A program made the position numbers and the translations under genes. From positions 1 to 64,000 of the forward strand of contig NZ_CAHLAR010000010.1 in the NCBI RefSeq assembly GCF_903652925.1: a stretch of DNA of 64,000 nt, read 5' to 3'. The stretch comes from Achromobacter anxifer (lineage in GTDB: Bacteria > Pseudomonadota > Gammaproteobacteria > Burkholderiales > Burkholderiaceae_B). Within the stretch, counting starts at the first letter, position 1. Every line of letters begins with the position of its first letter. The notes below the pieces were generated by a model. The model was given only the letters and a program-made list of their open reading frames with translations, was not told where the DNA came from and did not search any database. Below, piece by piece: positions 53,038 to 62,750 of this stretch.

Positions 53038-56000
53038 TCCTGTCGGCGCCCTTCATCGCCCGGCCGGTAGCGACCACGCTGCTGAGCCTGGCGATCGTGC
53101 TGGCAGGCATGCTGTCGTTCTTCCTGCTGCCGGTGGCGCCGCTGCCGCAGGTCGACATTCCCACTATTTCCGTGTCGGCCAGCCTGCCGGGCGCCAGCCC
53201 CGAGACCATGGCGTCCAGCGTGGCCACGCCGCTGGAACGCTCGCTGGGCAGCATCGCCGGCGTGACCGAGATGACGTCCAGCAGCTCGCAGGGCTCCACC
53301 CGCATCACGCTGCAGTTCGATCTGTCCCGCGACATCAACGGCGCGGCCCGCGACGTGCAGGCCGCCATCAACGCCGCGCGCTCGTTGCTGCCCACCAGCC
53401 TGCGCAGCAATCCCACGTACCACAAGGCCAATCCTTCCGCCGCGCCCATCATGACGCTGGCGCTGACCTCCGATACCCTCAGCCAGGGCCAGCTGTACGA
53501 CATCGCCTCGACCATCGTGGCGCAGAAGCTGTCGCAGGTGGACGGCGTGGGCGAGGTGACGGTGGGCGGCAGCTCGCTGCCGGCGGTGCGCGTCACCGTG
53601 CTGCCGGGGGCGCTAGCCAACCGCGGCGTGTCGCTGGACCAACTGCGCACCACGCTGGCCAATGCCAACGCCAACCGCCCCAAGGGCGTGTTGCAGAACG
53701 ACCGCTACCACTGGCAGATCATGGTCAGCGACCAGCTCAGCCGCGCCGAACAATACCGGCCGCTGATCGTCGCCTGGAAGGACGGCGCGCCGGTGCGCGT
53801 GTCGGACGTGGCCCGCGTCGAGGACTCGGTCGAGGACCTGTACCAGACCGGCTTCTTCAACGAGCGCAAGGCCATCCTGATGATCGTGCGGCGCCAGGCC
53901 GACGCCAACATCATCGAGACCGTGGATGCCGTGCGCGCCCAGCTCCCCATCCTGCAGGCGCTGATGCCGGCCGACGTCAACATGACGGTGGCGCAGGACC
54001 GCACGCCCAGCATCCGGGCCTCGCTGCACGAGGCCGAGCTGACGTTGATCATAGCCGTGGGCCTGGTGGTGCTGGTGGTGCTGCTGTTCCTGCGGCGCTG
54101 GCGCGCGGCCATCATTCCCAGCGTGGCCGTGCCGGTGTCGCTGATCGGCACGTTCTGCATCATGTATCTCTGCGGCTTCACGCTGAACACCATTTCGCTG
54201 ATGGCGCTGATCGTGGCCACGGGCTTCGTGGTGGACGACGCCATCGTGGTGCTGGAAAACATCATGCGCCATGTGGAGCAGGGCATGTCGCCCATGCGCG
54301 CGGCGCTGCGCGGCTCGCGCGAAGTGGGCTTCACGGTGCTGTCCATGAGCCTGTCGCTGGTGGCGGTGTTCATCCCCATCCTGCTGATGGGCGGAGTGGT
54401 CGGACGGCTGTTCCGCGAGTTCGCGGTGACGCTGTCGGCCGCCATCATGGTGTCGCTGGTGGTGTCGCTGACCCTGACGCCGATGATGTGCGCGCGCCTC
54501 TTGCGCCACGAACCCAAGGAGCAGAAGCCGCCCGGGCGGCTGGCGTGCTGGTCCGAGCGCGGCTTCGAAGCCATGCTGGACGGCTACCGCAGCAGCCTGC
54601 GCTGGGCGCTGACGCACAGCCGCCTGATGATGCTGATCCTGGCGGCGGCCGTGGGCCTGAACCTCTATCTGTACACGGCCGTGCCCAAGGGCTTTTTCCC
54701 GCAGCAGGACACCGGCCAGTTGCTGGGCTTTTTCCGCGTCGACCAGGGCACCTCGTTCCAGGCCACGCTGCCCAAGCTGGAGGCGCTGCGCAAGGTGGTG
54801 CTGGCGGATCCGGCGGTGCAGAGCATGACGGGCTACGCGGGCGGGCGCGGCGGCAGCAACAGCAGCTTCATGCAGATACAGCTGAAACCGCTGGAGCAGC
54901 GCCAGGTCTCCGCGGACGTGGTCATCAACCGGCTGCGCGGCAAGCTGCAGAACATGCCCGGCGCGCGCATGTTCCTGGTGTCGCAGCAGGACATCCGGAT
55001 CGGCGGGCGCGCCAGCCAGGGTTCGTACGACTACACGCTGATGTCGGGCGACCTGCAATTGCTGCGGACCTGGATGCCCAAGGTGCAGCAGGCGATGGCC
55101 CAGATTCCCGAGATCACCGATGTGGACACGGACGTCGAGGACAAGGGCCGCCAGATCAACTTGGTGATCGACCGCGAGGCCGCGACCCGGCTGGGCGTGA
55201 GCATGGCCACCATTTCCACGGTGCTGAACAATTCCTTCAGCCAGCGCCAGGTCTCGGTGATGTACGGCCCGCTGAACCAGTACCACGTGGTGCTGGGCGT
55301 GGATCCCAAGTTCGCGCAGGACATCGAATCGCTCCGGCAGGTCGAGGTCATCACCGCGTCCGGCGCGCGCGTGCCGCTGTCGGCGTTCACCAGCCTGGAG
55401 AACGCCAACGCGCCCCTGAGCGTGCAGCACCAGGGCCTGTTCGTGGCCGACACGGTGTCGTTCAGCCTGGCGCCCGGCGTGTCGCTGGGCCAGGCCACCA
55501 ACGCCATCGACGCGGCGGTGGCGCGCATCGGCCTGCCGTCGGACCAGATCCAGGCCGGCTTCCAGGGCACGGCCGCCGCCCTGCAGCAGACGCTGGCGCA
55601 GCAGCCCTGGCTGATCCTGGCGGCGCTGGTCACCATGTACATCGTGCTGGGCATCCTGTACGAGAGCTTCGTCCATCCGCTGACGATCCTGTCCACCTTG
55701 CCCTCGGCCGGCCTGGGCGCGCTGCTGGCGCTGCTGCTGGTGCGCTACGACTTCACGCTGATCGCGCTGATCGGGGTGTTCCTGCTGATCGGCATCGTCA
55801 AGAAGAACGCCATCATGATGGTGGACTTCGCGCTGGAGGCCGAGCGCACCCAGGGCATGAGCCCGCGCGACGCGATTTTCCAGGCCTGCCTGACGCGCTT
55901 CCGCCCCATCATGATGACGACCATGGCCGCCATCTTCGGCGCGCTGCCGCTGGTGCTGGCCACCGGCGCCGGCGTCGAGATGCGCCAGCCTCTGGGCATT

Positions 56001-56147
56001 ACCATCGTCGGCGGCCTGGTCCTGAGCCAGATCCTTACGCTGTACACCACGCCCGTGGTCTATCTTTACCTGGACCGCTTCCGCCTGTGGGCCGCGCGCA
56101 GGCGCGAATCCAAGGGCGAGGCTCCCGCTTCCATAGAACCCACATGA
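53034..56147 (+). CDS. mdtC: RND efflux transporter MdtC/MuxC
   Basis: A 1037-residue RND pump, the partner of MdtB. The ATG overlaps the mdtB stop as ATGA. Motifs are [20 protein letters not shown] at the start, [21 protein letters not shown] near 405 and [19 protein letters not shown] near 925. It is about 45-50% similar to MdtB by eye, consistent with an ancient duplication. The C-terminus is a short charged tail. The last codons overlap the outer-membrane channel gene. Confidence 0.95.
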   Translation: MILSAPFIARPVATTLLSLAIVLAGMLSFFLLPVAPLPQVDIPTISVSASLPGASPETMASSVATPLERSLGSIAGVTEMTSSSSQGSTRITLQFDLSRDINGAARDVQAAINAARSLLPTSLRSNPTYHKANPSAAPIMTLALTSDTLSQGQLYDIASTIVAQKLSQVDGVGEVTVGGSSLPAVRVTVLPGALANRGVSLDQLRTTLANANANRPKGVLQNDRYHWQIMVSDQLSRAEQYRPLIVAWKDGAPVRVSDVARVEDSVEDLYQTGFFNERKAILMIVRRQADANIIETVDAVRAQLPILQALMPADVNMTVAQDRTPSIRASLHEAELTLIIAVGLVVLVVLLFLRRWRAAIIPSVAVPVSLIGTFCIMYLCGFTLNTISLMALIVATGFVVDDAIVVLENIMRHVEQGMSPMRAALRGSREVGFTVLSMSLSLVAVFIPILLMGGVVGRLFREFAVTLSAAIMVSLVVSLTLTPMMCARLLRHEPKEQKPPGRLACWSERGFEAMLDGYRSSLRWALTHSRLMMLILAAAVGLNLYLYTAVPKGFFPQQDTGQLLGFFRVDQGTSFQATLPKLEALRKVVLADPAVQSMTGYAGGRGGSNSSFMQIQLKPLEQRQVSADVVINRLRGKLQNMPGARMFLVSQQDIRIGGRASQGSYDYTLMSGDLQLLRTWMPKVQQAMAQIPEITDVDTDVEDKGRQINLVIDREAATRLGVSMATISTVLNNSFSQRQVSVMYGPLNQYHVVLGVDPKFAQDIESLRQVEVITASGARVPLSAFTSLENANAPLSVQHQGLFVADTVSFSLAPGVSLGQATNAIDAAVARIGLPSDQIQAGFQGTAAALQQTLAQQPWLILAALVTMYIVLGILYESFVHPLTILSTLPSAGLGALLALLLVRYDFTLIALIGVFLLIGIVKKNAIMMVDFALEAERTQGMSPRDAIFQACLTRFRPIMMTTMAAIFGALPLVLATGAGVEMRQPLGITIVGGLVLSQILTLYTTPVVYLYLDRFRLWAARRRESKGEAPASIEPT

Positions 56148-57670
56148 TGCGCAACGCCAAGTTTGTCCCGACCATCCCCTTTCTGCGCGGCGCCGTCGCG
56201 GCGGCGCTGTGCGCGCTGCTGGGCGCGTGCGCGGTCGGCCCCGACTACCAGCGCCCGGCGCTGGACCTGGGCGCAGCCTACAAGGAAGGCCAGGGCCAGG
56301 TCGAAGGCTGGAAGCCTGCGCAGCCCCAGGACGAGGCCGATCGCGGCGAATGGTGGCGGGTCTACGACGACGCCACGCTCAACGGCCTGGTGGCGCGCCT
56401 GAACCAGTCGAACCAGACCGTCGCCCAGGCCGAGGCCAACTACCGGCAGGCGCAGGCCCTGGTGCGCGGCGCGCGCGCCGGTTTCTTCCCCACGGTGGGC
56501 GCGGGCGCGGGCATGACGCGTTCGGGCAGCGGCGGCGGCCAGGGCGGCTCCTCCTCGTCGTCGTCCGGCGGTAACGTCTCGAACCAGTATTCGCTGACCG
56601 GCAGCGTCAGCTGGGAAGTGGACCTGTGGGGCCGCGTGCGGCGCAGCGTGGAATCGTCGGAAGCCAGCGCCGCGGCCAGCCTGGCCGACCTGGGCGCCAC
56701 GCGCCTGAGCGCGCAGGCCGCGCTGGTGCAGGCCTATCTGCAACTGCGCGTGCTGGACGAGCAGAAGCGCCTGCTGGACGCCACCGTGGCGGCCTATGAA
56801 AAGTCCCTGCAATTGACGCAGAACCGCTATGCCGTGGGCGTGGCCGGCCAGGCCGACGTGGCCGTGGCGCGCACCCAGCTGGAAAGCACGCGCGCGCAGT
56901 CCATCGACCTGGACTGGCAGCGCGGCCAGCTCGAACACGCCATCGCCGTGCTGATGGGGCAGGCGCCGTCGCAGTTCAGCCTGCCGCCCGCGGTGTTCGC
57001 GCTGCAATTGCCGCAGATTCCGGTGGGCCTGCCGTCCGAGCTGCTGGAGCGCCGGCCCGACGTGGCCGCGGCCGAACGCCGCGCGGCGGCGGCCAATGCG
57101 CAGATCGGCGTGGCGCAGGCCGCGTGGTTCCCCAATCTGACGCTGTCCGCCGACGGCGGCTTTCGCAACGGCCAGTTCGCGGAGCTGCTGACCGCGCCGG
57201 CGCGCTTCTGGTCACTGGGGCCGGCGCTGGCGCTGACCATCTTCGACGGCGGCGCGCGCGAGGCGCAGGTGGAGCAGGCCCGCGCGTCCTATGACGCGCA
57301 GGCGGCGGCGTACCGCCAGACCGCGCTGACCGGACTGCGCGAGGTCGAGGACTACCTGATCCAGTTGCGCGTCATGGAGAATGAACAGGTGGTGCAGCGC
57401 CGCGCGCTGGAATCGGCGCGCGAATCGCTGCGGCTGATACAGAACCAGTACAAGGCCGGCCTGGTCGACTACCTGAGCGTGGCTGTGGTGGATGCCACCG
57501 CGCTCAGCAGCGAACGCAATGCGCTGAGCCTGTTGGGCAACCGCCTGGCCGCCAGCGTCAACCTGATCGTGGCCCTGGGCGGCGGCTGGAACGACCTGCC
57601 CGCCGCAGGAGTCCAGGCGAAGGCGGACAGCCCGGCCGACGCAGCCGCCGCGGCGCCCGCGCAGCGCTGA
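56144..57670 (+). CDS. RND outer-membrane lipoprotein channel (OprM/NodT family)
   Basis: A 508-residue TolC-like outer-membrane factor. The signal peptide ends with the lipobox LLGAC near residue 27. Two OEP repeats follow: [21 protein letters not shown] and the C-terminal [11 protein letters not shown]-type end. A low-complexity Gly/Ser tract ([17 protein letters not shown]) lies near residue 125, in the first repeat. It gives the pump an exit duct. The start ATG 56144 overlaps the mdtC stop; 56147 is the alternative. Confidence 0.92.
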   Translation: MMRNAKFVPTIPFLRGAVAAALCALLGACAVGPDYQRPALDLGAAYKEGQGQVEGWKPAQPQDEADRGEWWRVYDDATLNGLVARLNQSNQTVAQAEANYRQAQALVRGARAGFFPTVGAGAGMTRSGSGGGQGGSSSSSSGGNVSNQYSLTGSVSWEVDLWGRVRRSVESSEASAAASLADLGATRLSAQAALVQAYLQLRVLDEQKRLLDATVAAYEKSLQLTQNRYAVGVAGQADVAVARTQLESTRAQSIDLDWQRGQLEHAIAVLMGQAPSQFSLPPAVFALQLPQIPVGLPSELLERRPDVAAAERRAAAANAQIGVAQAAWFPNLTLSADGGFRNGQFAELLTAPARFWSLGPALALTIFDGGAREAQVEQARASYDAQAAAYRQTALTGLREVEDYLIQLRVMENEQVVQRRALESARESLRLIQNQYKAGLVDYLSVAVVDATALSSERNALSLLGNRLAASVNLIVALGGGWNDLPAAGVQAKADSPADAAAAAPAQR

Positions 57671-57690
57671 GCTTGCGCGCTGGGTAGGCG

Positions 57691-57722
57691 CGCTGGCGCA
57701 TCCTCGCGAAGGAGCGCCAGCG
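57691..57722. terminator. Bidirectional hairpin between the efflux operon and a small membrane gene
   Basis: CGCTGGCGC/GCGCCAGCG arms (9 bp, perfect) are extended inside by TCCT/AGGA around a CGCGA loop. It lies 20 bases after the outer-membrane factor stop and 6 bases before the stop of the convergent gene. There is no T-run. Confidence 0.6.
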
Positions 57723-57727
57723 GCTTC

Positions 57728-57997
57728 TCAGCCGCGCGGCAGGAAGGCGACTACCAGCCAGGCCGCCGCCGCCGGCACCGCGAACACCAGCAGCAGGATC
57801 GGCAGTTCCTCGCGCACCGTGTAGCCGGCGCGCGTGACACCGACCCACATATTGACGACCGACATCAGCAGCCACGCGGGCAGGAACAGCTTGGCGGCGG
57901 CGATGGAGCCGGCCGTGTCGCCGCCCCATTGCTTGCCGAAGAGGGCGAACACGGCCAGCAGCAGCAGGCCTCCGACGATGGTCAACAACACGTGCAT
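57728..57997 (-). CDS. Small three-helix membrane protein
   Basis: An 89-residue protein with three hydrophobic segments: near 3-20 (LLTIVGGLLLLAVFALFG), 38-55 (LFLPAWLLMSVVNMWVG) and 66-86 (LPILLLVFAVPAAAAWLVVAF). It resembles small conserved inner-membrane proteins of unknown function. It lies 10 bp after the SDR stop, in the same direction, so the two are likely co-transcribed. Confidence 0.75.
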   Translation of the reverse strand: MHVLLTIVGGLLLLAVFALFGKQWGGDTAGSIAAAKLFLPAWLLMSVVNMWVGVTRAGYTVREELPILLLVFAVPAAAAWLVVAFLPRG

Positions 57998-58007
57998 GGC
58001 GCCGCTC

Positions 58008-58781
58008 CTACTTGGTGGTGTAGCCGCCGTTGATCAGCACCGTCTGGCCGGTGATCCACCAGCCGTCCGACACCAGGAAGCGGATGAAGGGCACCACGTC
58101 CTCGATGTCGGTCAGCCCGGTCTTGGAGAACGGCGACAGCGCCGCCGCGGTCTTGTGGTACGCCACCGCGTCGGCGCCTTCGGCCGGATAGAAGAACGGC
58201 GTGTCCATGGGGCCGGGGCCCACCGCCGTCACGGAAATGCCGCGCGCGCCGTATTCCTTGGAGGCGGCGCGGGTGTAGTGCTCCACCGGCGCCTTGGTGC
58301 CCGCATAGGCCGCGTAGAAAGGCGTGTACGCGCCCAGCAGCGAAGTCACCAGCGTGCAGATCTTGCCGTTGTCGTTGACGTGGCGGCCGGCTTCCTTCAG
58401 GAAGAAGAAGGCGGACTTGGAATTCACCGCCGCCATCTCGTCGTATTCCGCTTCGGTGATTTCGGTGAAGGGCTTCTTCAGCACCTTGCCGACGGTGTTG
58501 ATCGCGATGTCCGGTCGGCCCACCGCGGCCACCGCGTCGGCGAACAGCTTTTCCATCGCGCCGGCCGAGCTCAGGTCGGCCTGCAAGGCGATGCCCTGCG
58601 CGCCGGCCGCCTTGATGGCGGCAACCGTCGCGTCCGCGTCGGCCTTGGTGGCGGCGCTGTTGTAGTGCACCGCTACCGCACGTGCACCCTGTTGCGCCAG
58701 ATCGCGCGCGATCAGTCCGCCCAGGTTCTTCGCGCCGCCCGCGATGATGACGGTTTTGCCTTTGATTCCGTGGTCTGCCAT
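58008..58781 (-). CDS. SDR family oxidoreductase
   Basis: A 257-residue short-chain dehydrogenase. The cofactor site is an altered GGAKNLGG rather than TGxxxGIG, and NTVGK takes the place of the usual NNAG motif. The catalytic residues are SLLGAY and YAGTK. The C-terminal part has GPGPMDTPFFYPAEG and GQTVLINGG. It starts at ATG 58781 behind GGAGAGG and is divergent from a LysR gene, which probably regulates it. This LysR-SDR pair is common in proteobacteria; the substrate is not known. Confidence 0.88.
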   Translation of the reverse strand: MADHGIKGKTVIIAGGAKNLGGLIARDLAQQGARAVAVHYNSAATKADADATVAAIKAAGAQGIALQADLSSAGAMEKLFADAVAAVGRPDIAINTVGKVLKKPFTEITEAEYDEMAAVNSKSAFFFLKEAGRHVNDNGKICTLVTSLLGAYTPFYAAYAGTKAPVEHYTRAASKEYGARGISVTAVGPGPMDTPFFYPAEGADAVAYHKTAAALSPFSKTGLTDIEDVVPFIRFLVSDGWWITGQTVLINGGYTTK

Positions 58782-58861
58782 GGTCCTCTCCGCTATCGGG
58801 CCGCCGGATGCGAGCCCTAGTGCAGACGATGATATATTCCAAAAAATCCGCATAAAACAGC

Positions 58862-58888
58862 TATTTCTGGCTACTCTATCCAGAAATA
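58862..58888. promoter_or_regulatory. LysR-type operator between the SDR and LysR genes
   Basis: TATTTCTGG and CCAGAAATA form a perfect 9-bp inverted repeat with a 9-nt spacer, in an AT-rich stretch between the divergent genes. It also contains the T-N11-A pattern. The repeat lies 81 bp before the SDR start codon. Confidence 0.65.
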
Positions 58889-58927
58889 ACGAACAGTGAG
58901 GCTCGCCCTCGCAGAAGGCCCCGTTCC

Positions 58928-59836
58928 ATGGACCGCATAGACCTGTTCCGGGTGTACGCCCGCGTCGTCGAGTGCGCGAACTTCTCGCGCGCGGCGGACA
59001 CGCTGGGCCTGCCACGCTCCACCGTATCGGCCGCCGTGCAGGAGCTGGAGGGCCGGCTGGGGACGCGGCTGCTGAACCGCACCACGCGGCAGGTCGCGCC
59101 GACTCAGGAAGGCGCGGCCTTCTACGAACGCTGCCTGCGCCTGGTGGCGGACATGGAAGAAGCCGAGAACCTCTTTCGCCACGCGTCGGTGGGCCCCGGC
59201 GGCATGCTGCGCATCGACGTGCCGGGGCGCGTGGGCCGTCTGATCGTGGCCCCGGCGCTGCCGGCATTTCTTGAGGCCTATCCGCAGATCGACGTCACGC
59301 TGGGCGTGACGGATCGCGCCGTCAACCTGATCGAGGAAGGGGTGGATTGCGTGCTGCGGGTTGGCGTGCTGCCGGACTCGGGCCTGGTGGCCCGGCCGCT
59401 GGGCATGCTGCAGCTGATCAATGTGGCCAGTCCGGACTATCTGGCGCGCCATGGCGTGCCGGCGGCGCCGGAAGACCTGGCGGCGGGCCACGCTTGCGTG
59501 AACTACGCCTCGCCGTCGACCGGCAGGCTGGCGCCCTGGGAGTGGCTGGACGGCGGCGTGCCGCGCAGCGTGCAGTTGCGCGGGCGGGTTACCGTCAACA
59601 GCGCCGAAGCCTATATCGCCTGCTGCGTCGCCGGGCTGGGCCTGATCCAGATCCCCGCCTATGACGTGCAGCCGCAGATCGCCGCGGGCGAGCTGGTCGA
59701 GGTCATGCCGGAGTACCGGCCCGCGCCCATGCCCATGACCTTGCTCTATCCGCAGCGGCGGCCGCCGTCGCGACGGGTGCAGGTGTTTGGCGACTGGCTG
59801 GAAGCGCTGCTGCAGCCAGTCTGCGGCATGCGCTGA
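58928..59836 (+). CDS. LysR family transcriptional regulator
   Basis: A 302-residue LysR regulator of the CrgA-like group: MDRIDLFRVYARVVECANFSRAADTLGLPRSTVSAAVQELEGRLGTRLLNRTTRQV in the HTH part and an effector domain starting GGMLRIDVPGRVGRL. It is divergent from the SDR gene with a palindromic operator between them. Members of this group often repress an adjacent SDR or oxidoreductase. The stop is followed within 7 bases by the terminator of the convergent amidase gene. Confidence 0.92.
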   Translation: MDRIDLFRVYARVVECANFSRAADTLGLPRSTVSAAVQELEGRLGTRLLNRTTRQVAPTQEGAAFYERCLRLVADMEEAENLFRHASVGPGGMLRIDVPGRVGRLIVAPALPAFLEAYPQIDVTLGVTDRAVNLIEEGVDCVLRVGVLPDSGLVARPLGMLQLINVASPDYLARHGVPAAPEDLAAGHACVNYASPSTGRLAPWEWLDGGVPRSVQLRGRVTVNSAEAYIACCVAGLGLIQIPAYDVQPQIAAGELVEVMPEYRPAPMPMTLLYPQRRPPSRRVQVFGDWLEALLQPVCGMR

Positions 59837-59842
59837 GGGCAG

Positions 59843-59878
59843 GAAAAAAGGCCGGCCGTCGCGCTGACGGGCCGGCCT
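59843..59878 (-). terminator. Intrinsic terminator of the amidase gene
   Basis: On the minus strand a 9-bp GC stem (AGGCCGGCC/GGCCGGCCT, extended by GTC/GAC) is followed by six T residues. It lies 25 bases after the amidase stop. The other strand lacks a U-tract. Confidence 0.88.
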
Positions 59879-59903
59879 GGCCGGGACCAGCTCTCTATAA
59901 GAA

Positions 59904-61322
59904 CTACAGCTGGATCGCCGACAGGTCCGGGCGCCGCAGGTGCCAGTCGGTCGCGCCCTGGAAGGCCATGCCGATGCGGCCCAGCGCGTCTTCACCGTTG
60001 GGCTTGCCCAGCAGCTGCACGCCGATGGGCAGGCCGTCCGCGGTGAAGCCGGCGGGCAGTGCCAGCCCCGAGGCGTTGACGTAATTGCCGGGCCGGGTGA
60101 ATGCCGCCAGCGGCGTGGCGGCCTCGTCCACTTCCTCCAGCGGGCAGGCGGCAAACGGCAGGCAGGGCGCCAGGACCGCGTCGAAGTCGCGCATCCAGTC
60201 CTGCCAGGCCGCGCAGGCGCGGGCATGGGCTTGCAGCGCCAGCACGTAGTCGGCGGCGCCGGTGTGCTTGCCGCCGAGCACGCGGGCGCGCACGTAGCGG
60301 CCCAGCGGCAGGCTGTCGTCCTCGATGTAGTCGCGATGCTGGGCATAGGCTTCGGCCGCGATGATCAGGCCGTTGCGCAGCATCATGTCGTGGAAGTCGA
60401 AGGGGAAGGGCGCTTCCACGAATTCCGCGCCCAGGTCCGCCAGCGCGCGCTGCGTGTCGTCCAGGGCACCCTGTACCGCCGCGTCGATGGCGATGGGGTA
60501 CTGCGCCTGCGGCATGACGGCGATGCGAGTGCCGGCAAGGGGTTTCGCGCCCGCGCGCAGCTCGCGGTAGCGGTAAGCGGGGATGCCGCGCGTCACGGGA
60601 TCGCGTGCGTCGGGCCCGGACATGGCAGCGGTCAGCAGCAGCGCATCGCGGGTGTCGCGGGTCAGCGGGCCGATGGAGTCCAGCGTGTGCGACAGCGCCA
60701 CCGCGCCGTACAGGCTGATGAGACCGCGCGTGGTCTTCAGGCCGGTGATGCCGTTGAGCGCGGCGGGGATGCGCACCGAGCCGCCGGTGTCAGAACCCAG
60801 CGCGGCGGGCGCCAAGCCTGCGGCCACCGCCACGCCCGAGCCGCTGGACGAACCGCCGGGGATGCGGGCGCGCACCAGATCCCAGGGATTGCGCGGCGTG
60901 CCCATGACGGGGTTGGTGCCCCAGCCGCCGAAGGCGAACTCGACCATGTGGGTCTTGCCCAGTACCACCATGCCGGCGTCGATCAGGCGGGTCACGGCGG
61001 TGGCGGTGGTCTCGCTGCGGCGCTCGCGCCAGGCTTGGGAGCCTGCCGTGGTGACCTGGCCTTCGATGTCGCACAGATCCTTGACGGCCACGGGCAGGCC
61101 GTCGAGCGGGCCGAGCAGGCCGTAGCCCGCGCGGCGGCGCGCGTCGGCGGCTTCGGCCAGGCGCAGCGCGCCCGCGTGGTCGACGCTGACGTAGGCGCCC
61201 AGCGCCGGGTTGGCGCGGTCGATGCGGTCCAGGTAGTGCCGCGCCAGCTCCACCGAGCTGTAGCGGCCGTCGGCCAGGCCCTGCGCAAGTTCGCCGAGCG
61301 TGGCAAATGCAATGTCAGACAT
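59904..61322 (-). CDS. Amidase signature family hydrolase
   Basis: A 472-residue amidase-signature enzyme. The catalytic triad is visible: Lys in GLPVAVKDLCD near residue 80, and Ser in GSSSGSG and GSDTGGSVRIPAA near 155-180. It hydrolyses an amide or carbamoyl bond. It lies 64 bp after a LIV-type binding protein and its hairpin, so it probably acts on the imported compound. A GAGGAAAA site precedes the ATG. Gat-type amidotransferase is excluded by the absence of gatB and gatC. Confidence 0.9.
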   Translation of the reverse strand: MSDIAFATLGELAQGLADGRYSSVELARHYLDRIDRANPALGAYVSVDHAGALRLAEAADARRRAGYGLLGPLDGLPVAVKDLCDIEGQVTTAGSQAWRERRSETTATAVTRLIDAGMVVLGKTHMVEFAFGGWGTNPVMGTPRNPWDLVRARIPGGSSSGSGVAVAAGLAPAALGSDTGGSVRIPAALNGITGLKTTRGLISLYGAVALSHTLDSIGPLTRDTRDALLLTAAMSGPDARDPVTRGIPAYRYRELRAGAKPLAGTRIAVMPQAQYPIAIDAAVQGALDDTQRALADLGAEFVEAPFPFDFHDMMLRNGLIIAAEAYAQHRDYIEDDSLPLGRYVRARVLGGKHTGAADYVLALQAHARACAAWQDWMRDFDAVLAPCLPFAACPLEEVDEAATPLAAFTRPGNYVNASGLALPAGFTADGLPIGVQLLGKPNGEDALGRIGMAFQGATDWHLRRPDLSAIQL

Positions 61323-61344
61323 GTTTTCCTCGGGTGATGTCAGC

Positions 61345-61370
61345 GCGGCGCGCGGGCTGCCGCGCGCCGC
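61345..61370 (-). promoter_or_regulatory. Strong intercistronic stem-loop between binding-protein and amidase genes
   Basis: A perfect 11-bp stem, GCGGCGCGCGG/CCGCGCGCCGC, with a 4-nt loop begins 16 bases after the binding-protein stop. There is no T-run. This is the fourth binding-protein gene of an ABC system in the window followed by such a hairpin. Confidence 0.65.
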
Positions 61371-61386
61371 CTTCCTGCCTGCGCGA

Positions 61387-62619
61387 TCAGCGCTTGTTCC
61401 AGTCGGGGGCGGGGTACACCGGCTTTTGCGTGGCCACGTCGGCCGGCCAGACCGGGACCATGCCCTTGCCCGGCAGCAGTTGCACCACGGGGAAAGGCAT
61501 CAAGAGCTGCTTGCCCGTTTCGTCGATGGCGTAGGGGCCCGCCATGACGGTGAGCTTGCCGGACAGGTCCAGCGAGGCCTTCTTCAGCGCGGCGGCGTCG
61601 GTGTTGCCGGCTTGCTTGACGATTTCCTCGGTCAACGCGCCTGCGCCGTAGGCCAGCGCGGTCTGGAAGTCGGGCGGGAACTCGGCCTTGGGGAAGCGCT
61701 GGTCATAGGCGGCGGCGAACTGCTCGCGCGTCATGCCGGCGTTGACCTTCCAGTTGATCGCGGGGTGGTAGTTGGTGTGGCTGTAGATGTAGTTGGAATC
61801 CGCGCCGATGGCCTGGAATTGCGGGGTCGACGCATACACCATGAAGACATACGGGAAGTTGATGTCCAGCTGCTTCATCTGGCGCGTCATGCTGATCAGG
61901 TCGCCCTCGTACGAGGTCGGCACCAGCGCTTCGGCGCCGGCCGCGCGGGCCTTTTGCAGGATGGTGCTGAAGTCCTTCTGGCCCTTGGGGTACTTCTCGA
62001 ACAGCACGACCTGCATGCCGTTCTTGGTGGCCTGTTCCTTGCCGCCTTCGGCCAGGCCCGCCGGGAACGGCTCGTCCGAATACAGGATGGCGACCTTCTT
62101 CACGCCCTGGTTGGCGGCCAGCTCCATGTTGGCGCGCAGCATCGCCGACACGGGCATCTGCGTGCCCGACACCATGTTCTTGAAGCCCTGCTTGTACAGG
62201 TCGTCGCTGGCGGCGGACCAGACCATCATGTACTTGCCCAGGCGCTCGGTGACGGTGGCGGCCGCGGCGGTCAGGGTAGAGCCGAAGGGCGCGAACACCA
62301 GATCCACTTTTTCATCGACAATCAGGCGTTCGTAAACGCGCGTCACCATCTGCTTGTCGCTGCGGTCGTCCAGCTTGACCAGTTCGACCGGGTACTTCTT
62401 GCCTTTGACTTCGATGCCGCCGCGGCGGTTGACGTCGTCGACCCACAGTTCGACGCCGCGCACGCCCGACTGCGAGGCCAGCGCGAAACTGCCGGTGGAC
62501 GACACAGTCATGCCGACCCGGATCTTGTCCGAAGTCTGGGCGGCGCCCAGGGCAGGGGTCAGGGCGGCGACGGCAAGGGCCAGCGCCGGTAAGCGGAACA
62601 GCCAGGGTTTAGCGTGCAT
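61387..62619 (-). CDS. Periplasmic ABC substrate-binding protein, LIV-type (amide-related)
   Basis: A 410-residue secreted binding protein: signal peptide of about 26 residues ending LGAAQ, then KIRVGMTVSSTGSFALASQSGVRGVELWVDDVNRRGG. Residues such as YSHTNYHPAIN and VAILYSDEPFPAG fit the amide/urea-type branch of Peripl_BP_6. The start ATG 62619 follows GGAG. It is divergent from a LysR gene and upstream of the amidase. A LivM-type permease gene begins at the right edge, so the rest of this transporter probably lies beyond the LysR gene. Confidence 0.9.
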   Translation of the reverse strand: MHAKPWLFRLPALALAVAALTPALGAAQTSDKIRVGMTVSSTGSFALASQSGVRGVELWVDDVNRRGGIEVKGKKYPVELVKLDDRSDKQMVTRVYERLIVDEKVDLVFAPFGSTLTAAAATVTERLGKYMMVWSAASDDLYKQGFKNMVSGTQMPVSAMLRANMELAANQGVKKVAILYSDEPFPAGLAEGGKEQATKNGMQVVLFEKYPKGQKDFSTILQKARAAGAEALVPTSYEGDLISMTRQMKQLDINFPYVFMVYASTPQFQAIGADSNYIYSHTNYHPAINWKVNAGMTREQFAAAYDQRFPKAEFPPDFQTALAYGAGALTEEIVKQAGNTDAAALKKASLDLSGKLTVMAGPYAIDETGKQLLMPFPVVQLLPGKGMVPVWPADVATQKPVYPAPDWNKR

Positions 62620-62750
62620 GGGAGGTCTCCTATCGTTTTTGGTATGCGGCCCCGCGTGCCGTGGCGGACCAGCGGACATGGGCCAGGTGCTGGGCAATGT
62701 TTGCTCAACACGCGAGATAGCGTATAACAAATAGGCATGGAGCGCACGCC

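Noticed and set aside
53613-55676. 687-codon minus-strand frame opposite mdtC
   Set aside because: His/Gln/Arg-rich antisense shadow of a conserved RND pump gene.
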